This document shows, one piece after another, positions 22,501 to 32,660 of a DNA stretch of 32,789 nt (its first letter is position 1; every line of letters starts with the position of its first letter). Origin of the DNA: Apostichopus californicus. Taxonomy: Eukaryota > Echinodermata > Holothuroidea > Aspidochirotida > Stichopodidae. The stretch is from the NCBI GenBank assembly GCA_020650975.1, contig JAIPMN010040773.1, positions 1-32,789 of the forward strand, given 5' to 3'. The notes under the pieces are model-generated. The model was not told where the DNA came from. It ran no database searches and saw only the letters and a program-made list of their open reading frames with translations. The position numbers and the translations under genes are program-made.

Positions 22501-25500
22501 AGTAAATTACATAATTGCATTTGTTTGTGCATGTATGTTTGCAAAGTTTGCATACATTGTGTTTACATATTATTGAGTTGTGTTTTGCATGACAAATGCA
22601 TATAAATACTGCTAATTTCCAATGTTGGAGACATATGTTAGCTCTTATGTATCAGAATCTGATGAGTCATAGCAGCATAATAAATCTGGGCTTCTTCTTG
22701 TTTTTGCCTTGAACAGTATGGTACATGGGCCTGTTCCTGTTCTTTGAAATTATGTCATGTGGAAAAAAATAATGTAGCTGACCATTTTACTGTATAGCAT
22801 TAAGAATGCCCAGATCCTAACAACCATTCTTTTTTTTTAATTGTTTCAGCCCACCAACGTCTAGTTGTCCCACCCTCCTAACCCATGGGGTAAGTCACTT
22901 TGAACTCTTCATAAACTGTTGCTTTAAGCATCCATTGTCCAATACAGCATCAAATAACAGAAATTATTTGCAATGTATTCTCAATGTTTTGTACTCAATA
23001 GATAGTCAAGTTAAAAACAACATGATAGAATGCTTCCTGGTTAAAAACTCTCGTTTAAGGGATATAGAGGATATTTATTTAGTATTATTACAAATTATTG
23101 TTTCCCAAAATTTTAATGGGTAGTTTTGATTGTAACCTGGTTGTACATCATAATGATTGACTCTTAGAATTATGCATTTTCTTGTACAGTTATGCAAATG
23201 AATGTATGAAAGATAAAGTTTAGCTTAGATATGACTTTAGGAGGAAGAAGATTAGAGAGAAGCAGAAAGCAGTAGACAAATGTACTTACACCATTTATTT
23301 GCCATCTGTATTTCACTGAGTTTATGGCACCCCACACATATGAGGGATAAATATACCCTTCGGTAAGCATTCTTTCCTGCTTCCAATTCCTTATCAATAT
23401 TCATGTTGTTTACTTCACAGATGATGGAGAACTTATTCCACGAGTGCGGCCATGCCATGCACTGTGAGTCTTTAATTCACGGTGGTCAATGTTTGTAGTT
23501 GTTATAGAGTAGTACCTAAGTTTTCACAGTCTTGTATTTGTAAGATTTTATTTGACAAGAGTTTGTATGATTTTAGAGCAAACTTATGAACATTAAGAGA
23601 AGATTCATTTTGTTCACAGGGCAGAGGATGCCCATATAGCTGTACCATTGCTATTGTTTGTCACCATGGTAACATCTTGTTGTAATAATGATGAATATAC
23701 ATTTTACACTGAATATGTATATCTCAATCCTGCCAAAGGATCTAATACACGTTCTGTTAACAGCATCCCTTCTTAGACGAGTGATCATGTATAATGTAAA
23801 CGATGTCCTTGATATCTGTGTCCTATGACATGCCATTCAGGTTCTCCTCTCTCATTCCCCTCGGCAGCCATGTTGGCCCATACAAGATACCAACATGTGA
23901 CCGGTACTAGATGTGCGACAGATTTTGCCGAGGTGCCGTCCATTTTAATGGAATATTTCGCCAACGATTACAGGGTTTTAAGTCGGTTTGCTAGACATTA
24001 TCAAAGTCAAGAGGTAAGTTCCTCATGACCTCGTCAGCTTTCATTATGTCAATGATAACACCCATCAGATTACCCTGTTCTCGTATTATCTGCTCAATTT
24101 TAGTATAGTTATAGCCTTGTGTCTTGCAGCCTATATTAAAGGGAGTGAAGACTCACGCACAAAGAAACGTCTGATGCTGGTAATCTGACCTAGTTTCGAA
24201 TGAGATGTAACAGAAGTGTTAGACACCACCATCGATCCCAGAAAATATACACACAGCTTGCTACCATCGGTAATTAGACACTAGTGTACAGTCAATACAT
24301 GCAGCTACGGTCAATACCCACAACATAGTGTAAATAGCAGAGATGGACATCTCAGGTCCAGATAAAAGATAACAAGGTATCACGTTTCATTACTGTCTGC
24401 ATTTTGTAGCGACAAGAAGAAAACTTCACTTGCAAGCAACAGTTAACTTTTTTCGGAGGGCGGCACACGGTTTGGGGTGAGTCTTCAATGCCTTTAATTC
24501 TTACATTAAAAATAAAATTACTTTTCTCATTTCAGACTTTACCAGAAGAGATGATCAGCAAACTCTGTGAATCAAAGAAGATGTTTGCAGCTCAATCTTT
24601 ACAAACTCAAATCTGCTATTCAATGTTTGATCAAGTTCTCCATGGTCCGCATCCATTACCAAAGGTCAGTAAAATGAATATTCATACCCTCAAATGGGGA
24701 TCGTCAGTATTTCTGCAGAGGGCGCTGTCATATCAGTCCTAACAGTGCTGTAGATACCCCTCTGGGTTCTAATGTGTGATCTATCCTGTTTACAGATCTC
24801 CAAAGATTTTGATAACACTGTAAAACATCTCAATCTGTGTGCTTGTCGTAAACGTATGTTCAAAAAGATTTTGTCTTCAGTAATTACAAGAAGAATCACA
24901 GGTATAAGTCCAGTATATTCCATTTTTGAGACTTTACTGGTGCTCAAAGCTTAAACTCAGTTTGGCATAGGTGATTGGAAATACCTCATAGAAGCTTTCT
25001 GATTGGTTGACGCCCAGACCTGTGTAAAGTTGCGAAACAAATGGTGGGAACGGTTTGGAACTCAAATGTGCTAGTTATGAGTGGTAAAAAGTGTATGTTA
25101 GTTCAAATATGTCACATTATGTGTGAATTAGGGCCTGTGCAGGTACTATTGCCAGAAGTGTCCATCAGAGATTCCTCAATGGAACCCTCAGTGATTTCAG
25201 AGACCGCAGCTTGTCAACTTTTGCGGAACTAGAGAGGACCATATGACAGTTCCCTCTGCTGATTTAGGGTGTGACTGGAGATCCCCATTGTTTCATGTTC
25301 AATTTCTTTCAATAGCAACGACAAAGCATAATTTTTTTAATAATCTCAACTCAAAAAGGGACTTTAATCGCTATAAATAAAATTTCCTCTTGCATTTTGA
25401 TTATGATTTCTTGTCATTTTTCAGACTACGACTGAGATCTATGAAGATATTCAGAATAATTATTCCAGTATCCCATATGTTCAAAATACAGTAAGTAAAG

Positions 25501-26538
25501 TCATATTTATGTTAAGTTTGTATCGGTGACGCATTGCATTTCTTTGCCCATATAAAAACACCTTACAGATTAATTTGATGGAATTGACTTTCCAGTTTTC
25601 ATCGCCTTATGTCTAAGCCTGTTTGAAGGACACTTGAAATGGTACCTAAGCTGTAATCATTGGAATATTTGGACAATTTGATATCAGACTTTTGACCTTC
25701 CTCAGGAAGGTTTCCAATAAGAGCAATCATAAAGTATGACCTCATTTATAGCAAGCAGTAGAAAAATCGCAAAAACAGGGCCTGCTCTTGATGACGTCAT
25801 CGAAAGAAACACGCAATTTAAGTTATTACTGTATCATGCACATTTTCACAGTAACAATTCCTTGCCATCCTCAGGCATGGCATCTGCGATTTGGACACTT
25901 GGTGGGCTACGGTGCAAAATATTATTCCTACCTTTACTCAAGAGCGGTCGCTCACAAGATTTGGAGTCAGTGCTTTCGTGAGGATCCCTTAAATCGAGAG
26001 ATGGGAGAAAGATATCGAGACACAATGCTGGCTCACGGCGGTGGCAAGGAAGCATCTTTGCTTGTGGAAAGTAAGCTTTATGACGAAAGTAAACCCCTAG
26101 GTTTTACTTGTGAAATTACTTCCTGTCTTTGTTAATGTTAATATCTGCATCACTCTTCTATTATGACATACTCTCCAAATTTGCCAAAATTGATAAGTGA
26201 TGATATAACTATATTCAATTAGGCTCAGTTAAATCAATATGTGAGCTTTTGATGAAATCTCAGAATTTATCCTTTTTTGAGGTTCCAGCATCACTCTTAG
26301 TTCAGCGAGCAGTGTCTCCCAAGTTGGTGTGTGTAGTGTAAGCTGTTTGCAACATGTCAAAGGATACAGTTAATCATGACTACAAGTTCTTTTCTCTGGC
26401 TGGTGTCTAATCATTGCTCTTCCAAAATCACCTCATTTTGATGATGGTTATATGTCTCTCTCATTTACAGACATGCTCGGCAAGAAACTCAGCACTGATG
26501 ACCTGGTGGAGTCGTTAATTAGTGAAGTCGTGAGATAG
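13544..26538 (+). CDS. MIPEP: Mitochondrial intermediate peptidase (M3A oligopeptidase)
   Basis: Zinc peptidase of the mitochondrial matrix that removes an N-terminal octapeptide from imported precursors after MPP cleavage. Seventeen coding exons: 13544-13717, 14403-14576, 15203-15291, 15820-15970, 18032-18214, 18889-19094, 19750-19810, 20276-20328, 20983-21136, 22055-22218, 22850-22889, 23421-23463, 23868-24013, 24536-24664, 25425-25490, 25875-26070 and 26471-26538 (TAG). All phases agree and give 698 residues (human about 713). Residues 1-55 are rich in Arg, Ser and Thr and poor in acid, as in a mitochondrial targeting sequence. The catalytic site is HECGH at 490-494, with the third zinc ligand Glu519 in [12 protein letters not shown], 25 residues after the second His as in M3 enzymes. 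Other family blocks: [23 protein letters not shown]-like, [29 protein letters not shown] and [13 protein letters not shown]. The ATG follows an acceptor by six bases; the first exon must be non-coding. Confidence 0.95.
17281..17670. repeat. Degenerate low-complexity repeat with GGGCCC motif
   Basis: Diverged iterations of TTTTGGGACCATTTGGGCCCACATTTT occupy this stretch of MIPEP intron 4. A flanking phrase, TTGCAATAACTC(T/C), occurs near 17346 and again near 17656, so the block may be an internally expanded repeat. No coding relation is seen. The rest of this 2-kb intron shows nothing recognisable. Confidence 0.55.
18284..18651 (+). mobile_element. TTAA-flanked MITE, copy 1
   Basis: About 360 bp between two TTAA tetranucleotides (18284-18287 and 18648-18651). 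The ends are imperfect terminal inverted repeats: TGAAGACTCGCCCCAAA on the left against the complement TGAAGACTAGCGCAAAA on the right. A second copy lies inverted at 24136-24497, about 90 percent alike by eye. TTAA at both ends of both copies fits a TTAA target duplication, as in piggyBac-type transposons; family assignment is inference. It lies in MIPEP intron 5, about 70 bases after the exon. No coding capacity. Confidence 0.78.
19190..19240 (-). repeat. Dispersed-repeat signature resembling a hammerhead core
   Basis: On the minus strand the sequence reads TTGAAGA, then a 5-bp hairpin (ATCCT-GCT-AGGAT), then TGAAAC GTC. This has the order of a hammerhead ribozyme core (CUGANGA, stem II, GAAA), but the first C is T, so activity is unlikely. 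Hammerhead motifs are known in Penelope-like retroelements; membership is inferred from this short motif only. It lies in MIPEP intron 6, beside the purine-rich tract. Confidence 0.35.
19335..19553 (+). repeat. Purine-rich tract with G runs and 16-bp tandem duplication
   Basis: Over 200 bases almost entirely of A and G, including runs of nine or ten G (about 19488) and seven G (about 19515), so a G-quadruplex or triplex is possible. It ends in two head-to-tail copies of ACAGAAGAAAAGTTAG (19522-19537 and 19538-19553). Intronic in MIPEP. Confidence 0.75.
20051..20165. repeat. GC-rich inverted-repeat fragment
   Basis: A GC-rich island in AT-rich intron 7 of MIPEP. ACTGGGCGGG (20076-20085) is perfectly complemented by CCCGCCCAGT (20117-20126), and a nested CTGGG/CCCAG pair lies within. 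The isolated composition suggests the end of a dispersed repeat, family unknown. Confidence 0.45.
21311..21760 (-). mobile_element. 5'-truncated LINE, CR1/L2-like 3' end
   Basis: On the minus strand, from about 21726, the translation reads [14 protein letters not shown], then [19 protein letters not shown], then [20 protein letters not shown] and [10 protein letters not shown] before a stop at about 21392. This is the usual C-terminal end of the reverse-transcriptase ORF in CR1/L2-type LINEs. A short 3' UTR follows, containing GGCGCTATATAAATTTGCA, and the element ends in a TTA microsatellite (21312-21340), the tail type of this group. Everything upstream of the last ~110 codons is absent, as in 5'-truncated insertions. 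It lies antisense in MIPEP intron 9. This segment reads without internal stops, so it may be fairly young. Confidence 0.85.
24136..24497 (-). mobile_element. TTAA-flanked MITE, copy 2 (inverted relative to copy 1)
   Basis: The reverse complement of the element at 18284-18651, again framed by TTAA (24136-24139 and 24494-24497) and by GTGAAGACTC / GAGTCTTCA ends. It is in MIPEP intron 13 and its right end lies 38 bases before exon 14. Shared internal blocks include TCTGACCTAGTTTCGAATGA and GTAACAGAAGTGTTA. Together with copy 1 it brackets exons 6-13. Confidence 0.78.
24693..25289. mobile_element. Non-autonomous TIR element (MITE-like), copy B
   Basis: About 597 bp, collinear with copy A along its whole length (shared blocks include TCTTCAGTAATTACAAGAAG and AACTCAGTTT). 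It keeps the same AATGGGGATC / GATCCCCATT ends. It sits in MIPEP intron 14, starting only 29 bases after the splice donor at 24665, without disturbing the exon. Length is nearly identical to copy A, with scattered substitutions and small indels, which suggests two old insertions of a defined unit and not a local duplication. Confidence 0.75.
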
Positions 26539-26856
26539 ATGAGCAGAAATGAACTTTCAGAGAGATATTGAACAATGAAACAACTTATAGATGTAAGAAT
26601 CCAGCAACTTAAGAAATAATAAGCAGCTCACAGAATTGTTTCAATGATTCAGGAGGCTTTTGTCCAGAGACTGCTCAAGATAATTTGTGGATCAAAGGAG
26701 GTCCAATTACTGGATTCAGAAGATTTTCAAATCAGTTTGTGGATCAACAAATGGATCATATCTAGTCAAGATAAGATCAAGTATATTTACTGTTTCAAGA
26801 CAGCTGGTTTGCTTGACAAAGTCCAAGTAGTCCCATCAGAAGCATAGAAACAACAG

Positions 26857-27046
26857 GGACCCAGTGCAGCAATAGAAATGGGACCCTAAAGTAGAGTTCA
26901 CAATCACACTTGCCCAAGCAAGGCTTGGGCTTGGGTAAGCAAGTTTTAATACTTGGCACCTCTAGACAGGTTGGTAAGGCACTCTCAGGCTTCTACAGAC
27001 CTCATGAGGCCTGGCAGTCCATTTGCCTTGTTTTGCCACTGGGTCC
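26857..27046. repeat. Possible 190-bp inverted-repeat element
   Basis: GGACCCAGTG (26857-26866) is perfectly complemented by CACTGGGTCC (27037-27046), and the match extends loosely inward (CAGCAA against TTTTGCC). The size fits a small MITE, but no target duplication or second copy is visible here. Confidence 0.35.
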
Positions 27047-28762
27047 TATCAATGTGTAAATGAACAGTCATTTGTGGAGTGATTTTAGTAGGTTTATTGC
27101 AATATTACTATTGTGTTCATTCATTAAAGGAGCAGCTTTATTCACCCAACTATCATCATTTTTTAAATTTACTACAAACATGCAAAGAAGTTGGAGAAAA
27201 GTATTGCTATGCAGCACTAGCTTTGGTAAAGTAAAAGAATGATAGGTATATGGTCCACTTTGTTCTATTAAATGGGTTTTTCCTATTTGTTTACCACTGA
27301 TATCCATAAATACTAGCAAGGAAATGACAAAGAAAGCATTATAAATAAACAGTGTAATAATTTTGGTCACTATTTTGCATCATACCAGGTTTTGCTTGAC
27401 CTTTGACCTTCAACCTTGACCCAACGATAATGCACAAAGAAGTAATGGCCAATAGCCCGGAGTGTTTGCATCATAACTAGCAACATTGGTTAGTCATTTT
27501 AAGACAGAATTGAAGCAAATTATGTATGTCGTCTTGAAATTTTAATATAAGATGGATTGCGTGACTTCCATAGTGCCTTACAATCATGTGAAGCCAAAAC
27601 AAAAATTTAAAATTCATGAAGTACTAGAAGGCAAGTGGATGTTCAAGTGGGAATATAGCTAGTGCAGAAAATTGGACTAATTTTAATAGCCATATTGCTT
27701 TCACAGCAAGTCAGACTTATCAAGGAATCAACATGCATTTAAGATGTCAAATTGTGGATGTTTTATAGGTAAAACCTTCATATTTGGATGCTGTGTTGGA
27801 TTAAATATGACAAGTAGCTAAGGGGGGGCCTCAAGTCAAGGGTCTCTGTGTACAGTGCCCGACCAGACATACCAACTGTATAGTTTTGGGTTGTGCCTGC
27901 AAAGCTTAATAAAGAAGGGGGGGTTCAGGTGGTGCAGAGGGTGTCAATCTGACACTACTTGATTGGATGTATTGTTTCTCAACATACAGAGGACACAAAT
28001 TGAGTTGTATCTTGAACATTGCAATTTTGTTAGAGAATTCTTGTTAAAAAAGAGATCATTATCAGCTTCACGACACAGCTCAAGAAGTTAGATTTACTGT
28101 TGAAATATTTTAAGCATTCATGTTTTGTTATGCAATTCCTTGATCTGAAAAATATGTAAGGTTGATGTCAGGCATAGTGAGTAAGTCGTTAGACAGGTCT
28201 CCCTGTCGACATGAAAACAAAAGAAGACGATAAAACGGTCTTTATATGTACAATATTCACATTATGTATTTACAATGATTGTGATGGGCATGATCATCAG
28301 AGGCACAGTTGTGTATACTCCCAAACTAGCCTCACTCATGAAGCTAAACATCTATTCCTTTGGCAGTAGCTTAATCAATTTGACAATCATATCTTCCAAG
28401 TTAGATCAGTCAAAGAGTTGTTCAACTTCAAAAAAATTAGATTTTGGAAAAGAATCCTCAAAAGTATCATGAAAAATGTCTAGCCCAAAACAAACGCTAG
28501 CATGGCAAAGCACACTTTATGTGTTAGAGATTAACAGAAACAGCCAAATTCAGTTCAGTTTGCTGCTGTTAAAGATATCGGAGGACACAGAGGGTGCCGA
28601 TCTCTCTCTAAATAAGTATCAATTATTCACATATTTGACCTAGCATATGTTATCATGTTTTGTTTATACCATTTGTTCTCAATAAAGTTTTAAAATTTCT
28701 TTTGAGCTATTTTCATTGACAAATTGACTATTTTCATTGACAATTTTGCATTGCATTTTCGC

Positions 28763-29032
28763 ATTTTGCATTGCAAATGCATATTTGCATTGACAATTGA
28801 CAAGATTTCCTTTGGTGGTTTTCATGTGAAACAGTTCTTTGAGACTAGCAGATACTGTAGTCATTACAACAGACATACAGTACATGTACTCAAGGACTCA
28901 TTTTGCATTGCATTGCAAATGCATATTTGCATTGATAATTGACAAGATTTCCTTTGGTGGTTTTCATGTGAAACAGTTCTTTGAGACTAGCAGGTACTGT
29001 ATTCATTACAACAGACATGTACTCAAGAATGT
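28763..29032 (+). repeat. 142-bp tandem duplication
   Basis: Two adjacent copies share TTGCAAATGCATATTTGCAT, starting at 28771 and 28913, followed by GACAAGATTTCCTTTGGTGG and an ACAGTTCTTTGAGACTAGCA block with few differences. A TTTTCATTGACAA repeat and a palindromic GCAAATGCATATTTGC lie at the left edge. The open frames on both strands here arise from the duplication and are not genes. Confidence 0.85.
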
Positions 29033-29213
29033 TCACATGACAAAGAGAAATCCAGGAACTATGCTTTTTCCTTCTCCCCCAACATGCAACCATTCAGGGA
29101 CTGTACCAATTCTACTGACATTCTAGGGATCTGCACCATGTCTGCACCCAACACACTGCCTTGGGGCAGTAGAGACTTTCAAGATCTGCACCATGCTTTC
29201 ACCACAGAATGCT

Positions 29214-32200
29214 TCATGGACTGCCACTGGAGCTGCTGCTCTCCGAGTCCGAGGACATGACTTCAACGTCTTCGTTCTCTTTATTTTGACCGAGCTCAAA
29301 TCCTTTACCGTTGGTACTTGAGATTCCTGAGGCTAGATGGAGGCTAACCGATAGCTCACTGGACGGTTGCCATGTATCGACAGAACTAGAATCTGTGAAA
29401 AGAGAAAAACAGAGCCAGTACTAGATCTATGAACACATCGACTCGAAACAGTAGGAGGTAGCAGAAATGTGTAATTACTCACGCAACAGTAAACTGAATA
29501 AATGGAACTCTCACGAAGCTCTGAGAAAGGACATAAAATCCAATTTCAAGCTAGATTCTATTTAATAACAAAGCTCAGTGAATCACTGTTCGTATTCTCC
29601 CTCAGAACTCCACTGACCTCTGTTTCATTCCTCTAGCTTGGAAAAAAACAATAATACTCACTTGGATCTCCTTCTGCACTGTTGCCAGGGGCAACTGGTA
29701 GATTGCTTAGCCGTCCCAGGATTCCCATACGAATCTCTAGGTCGGTAGGGTAGGGCCTTCTTGGATCTCCTACGACCAGAAAGAAAATACAAATTACATA
29801 TTGTCAAAGGCATAGGACAGCTAATATCACTGTGAAAGGTAGATAAAGAACAGTGCGGATCTGCATTGCTGCATTTCCTTACATAATACAACATTAGAAC
29901 CAGTTTAAAGATGCCTTAATCCAACTTGTATGAGTTTTGTTTGTACCTAATATTTTTCCCAGTCACAGAAATAGGACTAGTATGACAAAGGAAAACAAAG
30001 TAATCCACTAGGTGCAGTCATAAAAACAAAGTGTGTTAAGTATCAGGTACAAGGTTTCTGTTTTCTTTTTATTTTGGTTAATCAAACCATTGGTATTATC
30101 TTTGCTCTCAGAGATAAACTTTTACCCTCACTAAATGGAAAGACCTTTTTGACAAGAATAAAGTTTCATAGCAATCATACTCATAGTAGCTATTGCTGTT
30201 AGGATGCAATTATGCAAATAACCTCATACAATCTACTGATTTCTGCAAGGTTCTCACACTCCTTAGACTACCAACCTGCAGTCCATGTCTGAGGTGCGGC
30301 GACAGAATTTGTTGCACTGATTCTATGCGCATATTTGATGAGCTGTTCCACAGATAATGCTCCTTTGTTTGCTCGATCTATGGCCTTCAGCTTCTCTTTT
30401 GCTTGATAGAGAGCAGTCGACTGTAAGATAAAGGATAGTGATCTTTGTGAAGAACAATTCAGTGAAATAGTGCAAATATGATAACGTTAAATGGTGGGTC
30501 TCTACCCATGGTGAATTTACTGGTGCATCAGCTTGTTGCTTGATAAAGACTTGATTGAATGGAAAATGGACAGCAATTTCAAGATGCCTCGACGATCCCA
30601 CGGAGTAAAATCCCTTTCGTAGCATACAACATATTTCGAAAAAAGTTGTTAGGATCTCTACTATTCTCCATAATATACAGTACAACTGTGGGTATAATGA
30701 AAGCAGAGAGCCTTACCAGCACATGTTCTGCCTCTTTAAGTTGTTTTTGAAGTTGTTTAATGTCTTCATCCCTCTTATCAACTTCTTCTTGCAAACTCTC
30801 AATTTCCCTCTTCTTCTCACGGTGAACCTCGGTCTCCTTCAAGGTAGCCTCAAGTTCCTCATTTTTCTTGAGCAGCATTTCCATTATCTGAAAAATGATT
30901 TTTTTTTTTTAATATTTTTTTTATGATCAGATAAAAGTCATTCTTTAGAGAGAATGCATCATGTCTTAACACTGATATTCTGAGAGAATAAACTTGAGGC
31001 AGTATACAATGAACAAACAAATCACTTCTCGGCCTTTTGTCTAAAATCATGTGTAGTATCTGTTCCCTTTCAATGGGAATGGTGATGCCACACCTGACGA
31101 TGATCACACAGTCACAGTCCCGATGCAAGGGGACTGGGGTTGAGAGCAGATCAGTCATTTGGTAGTTTGGTTTTCGTACCCAGGTTCTTTCCTGGGCGAC
31201 TTTTCCTTAAAAAAAGTATACCATGAACAAACTATTGCATGACTCACCTATTTTTAGAAATAGAAATAATACTAAATAGCAGAGACAAACATAGCTGAAC
31301 TACCTGAGGGTCATCAGGATGAACTATCTTCTGTCTTGCTGTGGACGTTGTATCCAGAAGGTCCCTAATAATACAATTGAAACATCATAGGCATTAGCTT
31401 CATCTGTGATCTTTGGTAGGTATGGAGGGATATGGATATGGGATGGAGATGCTGGATGAGATCATGGAGAAAATGACTGATACAAGATGAAGAACCATTT
31501 AGCAGATTGCTCTTTCAACAAATTATGAATCACACAGTTTTTGTATCATCAACCAATGGCGGCATGGTTATTAATAATTACATTGTAAGCACAGCAAGCC
31601 TAGGTGAATTGGTAACAGTACAAACATTTTAGTCATAGACATTTACATATTCCTACACTCTATGAATGTATGTACACTGACATGTTCTATTCAGTGATGC
31701 ATGAACACAAACATGCTCTATTCAGTGATGTACATACTCTGACATGCTCTATTCAGTGATGTATGTACACTAAAATGCTTATTCAGTACTCATAATTCAT
31801 ATACCTAATATACGCACCAATGCTTCAATAGTTCATCCAACAAACAGACCTGTAAATAAACACCAGAGGCTGAGCAACGCCTTTTGAACCGATCAAGTAA
31901 ATAACGAAGAGCACTACCCGAAAATCAGATGAATAGCTAGAACTTGACATTTATTAGACATAAACAACATGTCCGTAATAAATGTAAGGCAACAGGATTT
32001 ATTAAGCCCAAATTCAGTATTCATTTAAAGAAAGCCATTTGAATTGGTGCAGATAGTGTCATTGTCATCAAGCTGTGTGTAGACGACTCAGAAAGAATCT
32101 TAAACTTGTAAAAAGACTTACTTAGTTATACAGGGCCTAAGCTGAGTGATACGTTTGCTGTTATCACTTTAGTTTGTCTATTTATTACATAGGCAAACAT

Positions 32201-32365
32201 AACGTTAGTACGTGTTGTGCGAAACGAAATGGAGTAGGTTAACTTTGCCATTCATTTAAATCACTTTGCCACTGTAATTCTTCCCACATACCTTGTGAGT
32301 TTCTCAGCTTCTTCTACAAGTGACAGCAGCTTAGACTTTGATGCAAATTTTTCGTTAGAAGCCAT
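29214..32365 (-). CDS. MED4: Mediator complex subunit 4
   Basis: Subunit of the Mediator middle module, which links activators to RNA polymerase II in the nucleus. Six coding exons on the minus strand: 32365-32292, 31364-31304, 30887-30717, 30420-30276, 29769-29662 and 29392-29214 (TGA). All phases agree, giving 245 residues (human 270). Residues about 1-45 match the start of the family helix ([12 protein letters not shown]). Residues 46-102 form a charged coiled coil ([14 protein letters not shown], then [20 protein letters not shown]). The family core follows ([51 protein letters not shown]). The tail has NKENED followed by an acidic serine run ([13 protein letters not shown]), as in vertebrate MED4. 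The ATG at 32365 opens the first coding exon. It is convergent with MIPEP. Confidence 0.95.
31021..31065 (+). pseudogene. U2 snRNA 5'-end fragment, possible U2-headed SINE
   Basis: The first 45 bases match the highly conserved 5' end of U2 snRNA with four differences by eye, including CTTCTCGGCCTTTTG and GTGTAGTATCTGTTC. The match stops abruptly before the Sm-site part. About 140 bases of unrelated sequence follow, ending in a short A run (about 31207-31213). It cannot be a working U2 gene. It is either a chimeric retrocopy or the head of a SINE. It lies in a MED4 intron, antisense to the gene. Confidence 0.8.
31680..31790 (+). repeat. Minisatellite, 31-bp unit, about 3.5 copies
   Basis: Units of CATGCTCTATTCAGTGATG plus about 12 bases begin at 31681, 31712 and 31743, with a degenerate fourth at about 31774. 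The period is exactly 31 bases. It lies in the first intron of MED4 and has no coding content. Confidence 0.85.
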
Positions 32366-32570
32366 TTTAACTGCTAGACTAACGTAAATAATTGGAGACG
32401 AAAACCTCGATGAACCGTCTGTGATGTTCTCGACGCTCGGTACGTGACGTCATAGACTGGCATTTGTCAGGTGATCTGACATTATAAACGCTTGCGGTAT
32501 GAGTCGCGTTTTTTGATGGATAAGAATAATGCCAAACTTTCAATCTGCAATTTGATAGCCTGCACTATAA
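32366..32570 (-). promoter_or_regulatory. MED4 promoter and 5' UTR region
   Basis: DNA directly upstream of the MED4 start codon. It is locally richer in CG dinucleotides (about 32390-32515, for example TACGTGACGTCA at 32441-32452, which contains a CRE/ATF-like TGACGTCA). The position suits a TATA-less housekeeping promoter. The transcription start is not determined. Confidence 0.45.
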
Positions 32571-32574
32571 TCCT

Positions 32575-32660
32575 CTCCATGGGCGGGATTACGGGGGGGC
32601 AAGAGGGGGCACTTGCCCCCCCACTTTTTCCCAAATCTTAGTTCACTTTTTGTCGTTTTT
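32575..32660. repeat. Dispersed repeat with G7/C7 hairpin
   Basis: GGGGGGGCAAG (32593-32603) and CTTGCCCCCCC (32612-32622) form a perfect 11-bp hairpin with an 8-base loop, followed by a T-rich stretch. Similar G-run/C-run heads are common in repeats of marine invertebrates; no family name is assigned. It may continue past the window edge. Confidence 0.55.

Larger units (their letters stand above)
26539..29213. other. Non-coding region between convergent MIPEP and MED4
   Basis: Holds the 3' UTRs of both genes. AATAAA hexamers on the plus strand at 27344, 27908 and 28681 are candidate MIPEP poly(A) signals; I cannot choose between them. A 67-codon open frame at 26644-26847 begins 106 bases after the MIPEP stop and resembles nothing known. 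Other contents: a possible 190-bp inverted-repeat element (26857-27046), a small hairpin (GCCCAAGC/GCTTGGGC, 26912-26930), G runs near 27820 and 27918, and a 142-bp tandem duplication (from 28763). Confidence 0.55.

Noticed and set aside
23421-23463. HECGH suspected as a damaged zinc motif in MIPEP
   Set aside because: HExxH needs only the two His and the Glu; the Cys replaces a variable position (Met in human), and the third ligand Glu519 is present.
24690-24954. Open frames on both strands near 24.7-24.95 kb
   Set aside because: They fall inside copy B of the 0.6-kb inverted-repeat element and are not kept in copy A.
26644-26847. 67-codon open frame just downstream of the MIPEP stop
   Set aside because: No family resemblance and no splice signals; it most likely lies in the MIPEP 3' UTR. 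It also does not match the C-terminal extension of vertebrate MIPEP.
28679-29126. Four overlapping open frames of 67-95 codons
   Set aside because: They are copies of each other created by the 142-bp tandem duplication.
30723-30926. 67-codon plus-strand frame rich in Phe and Leu
   Set aside because: It is the antisense shadow of the MED4 coiled-coil exon.
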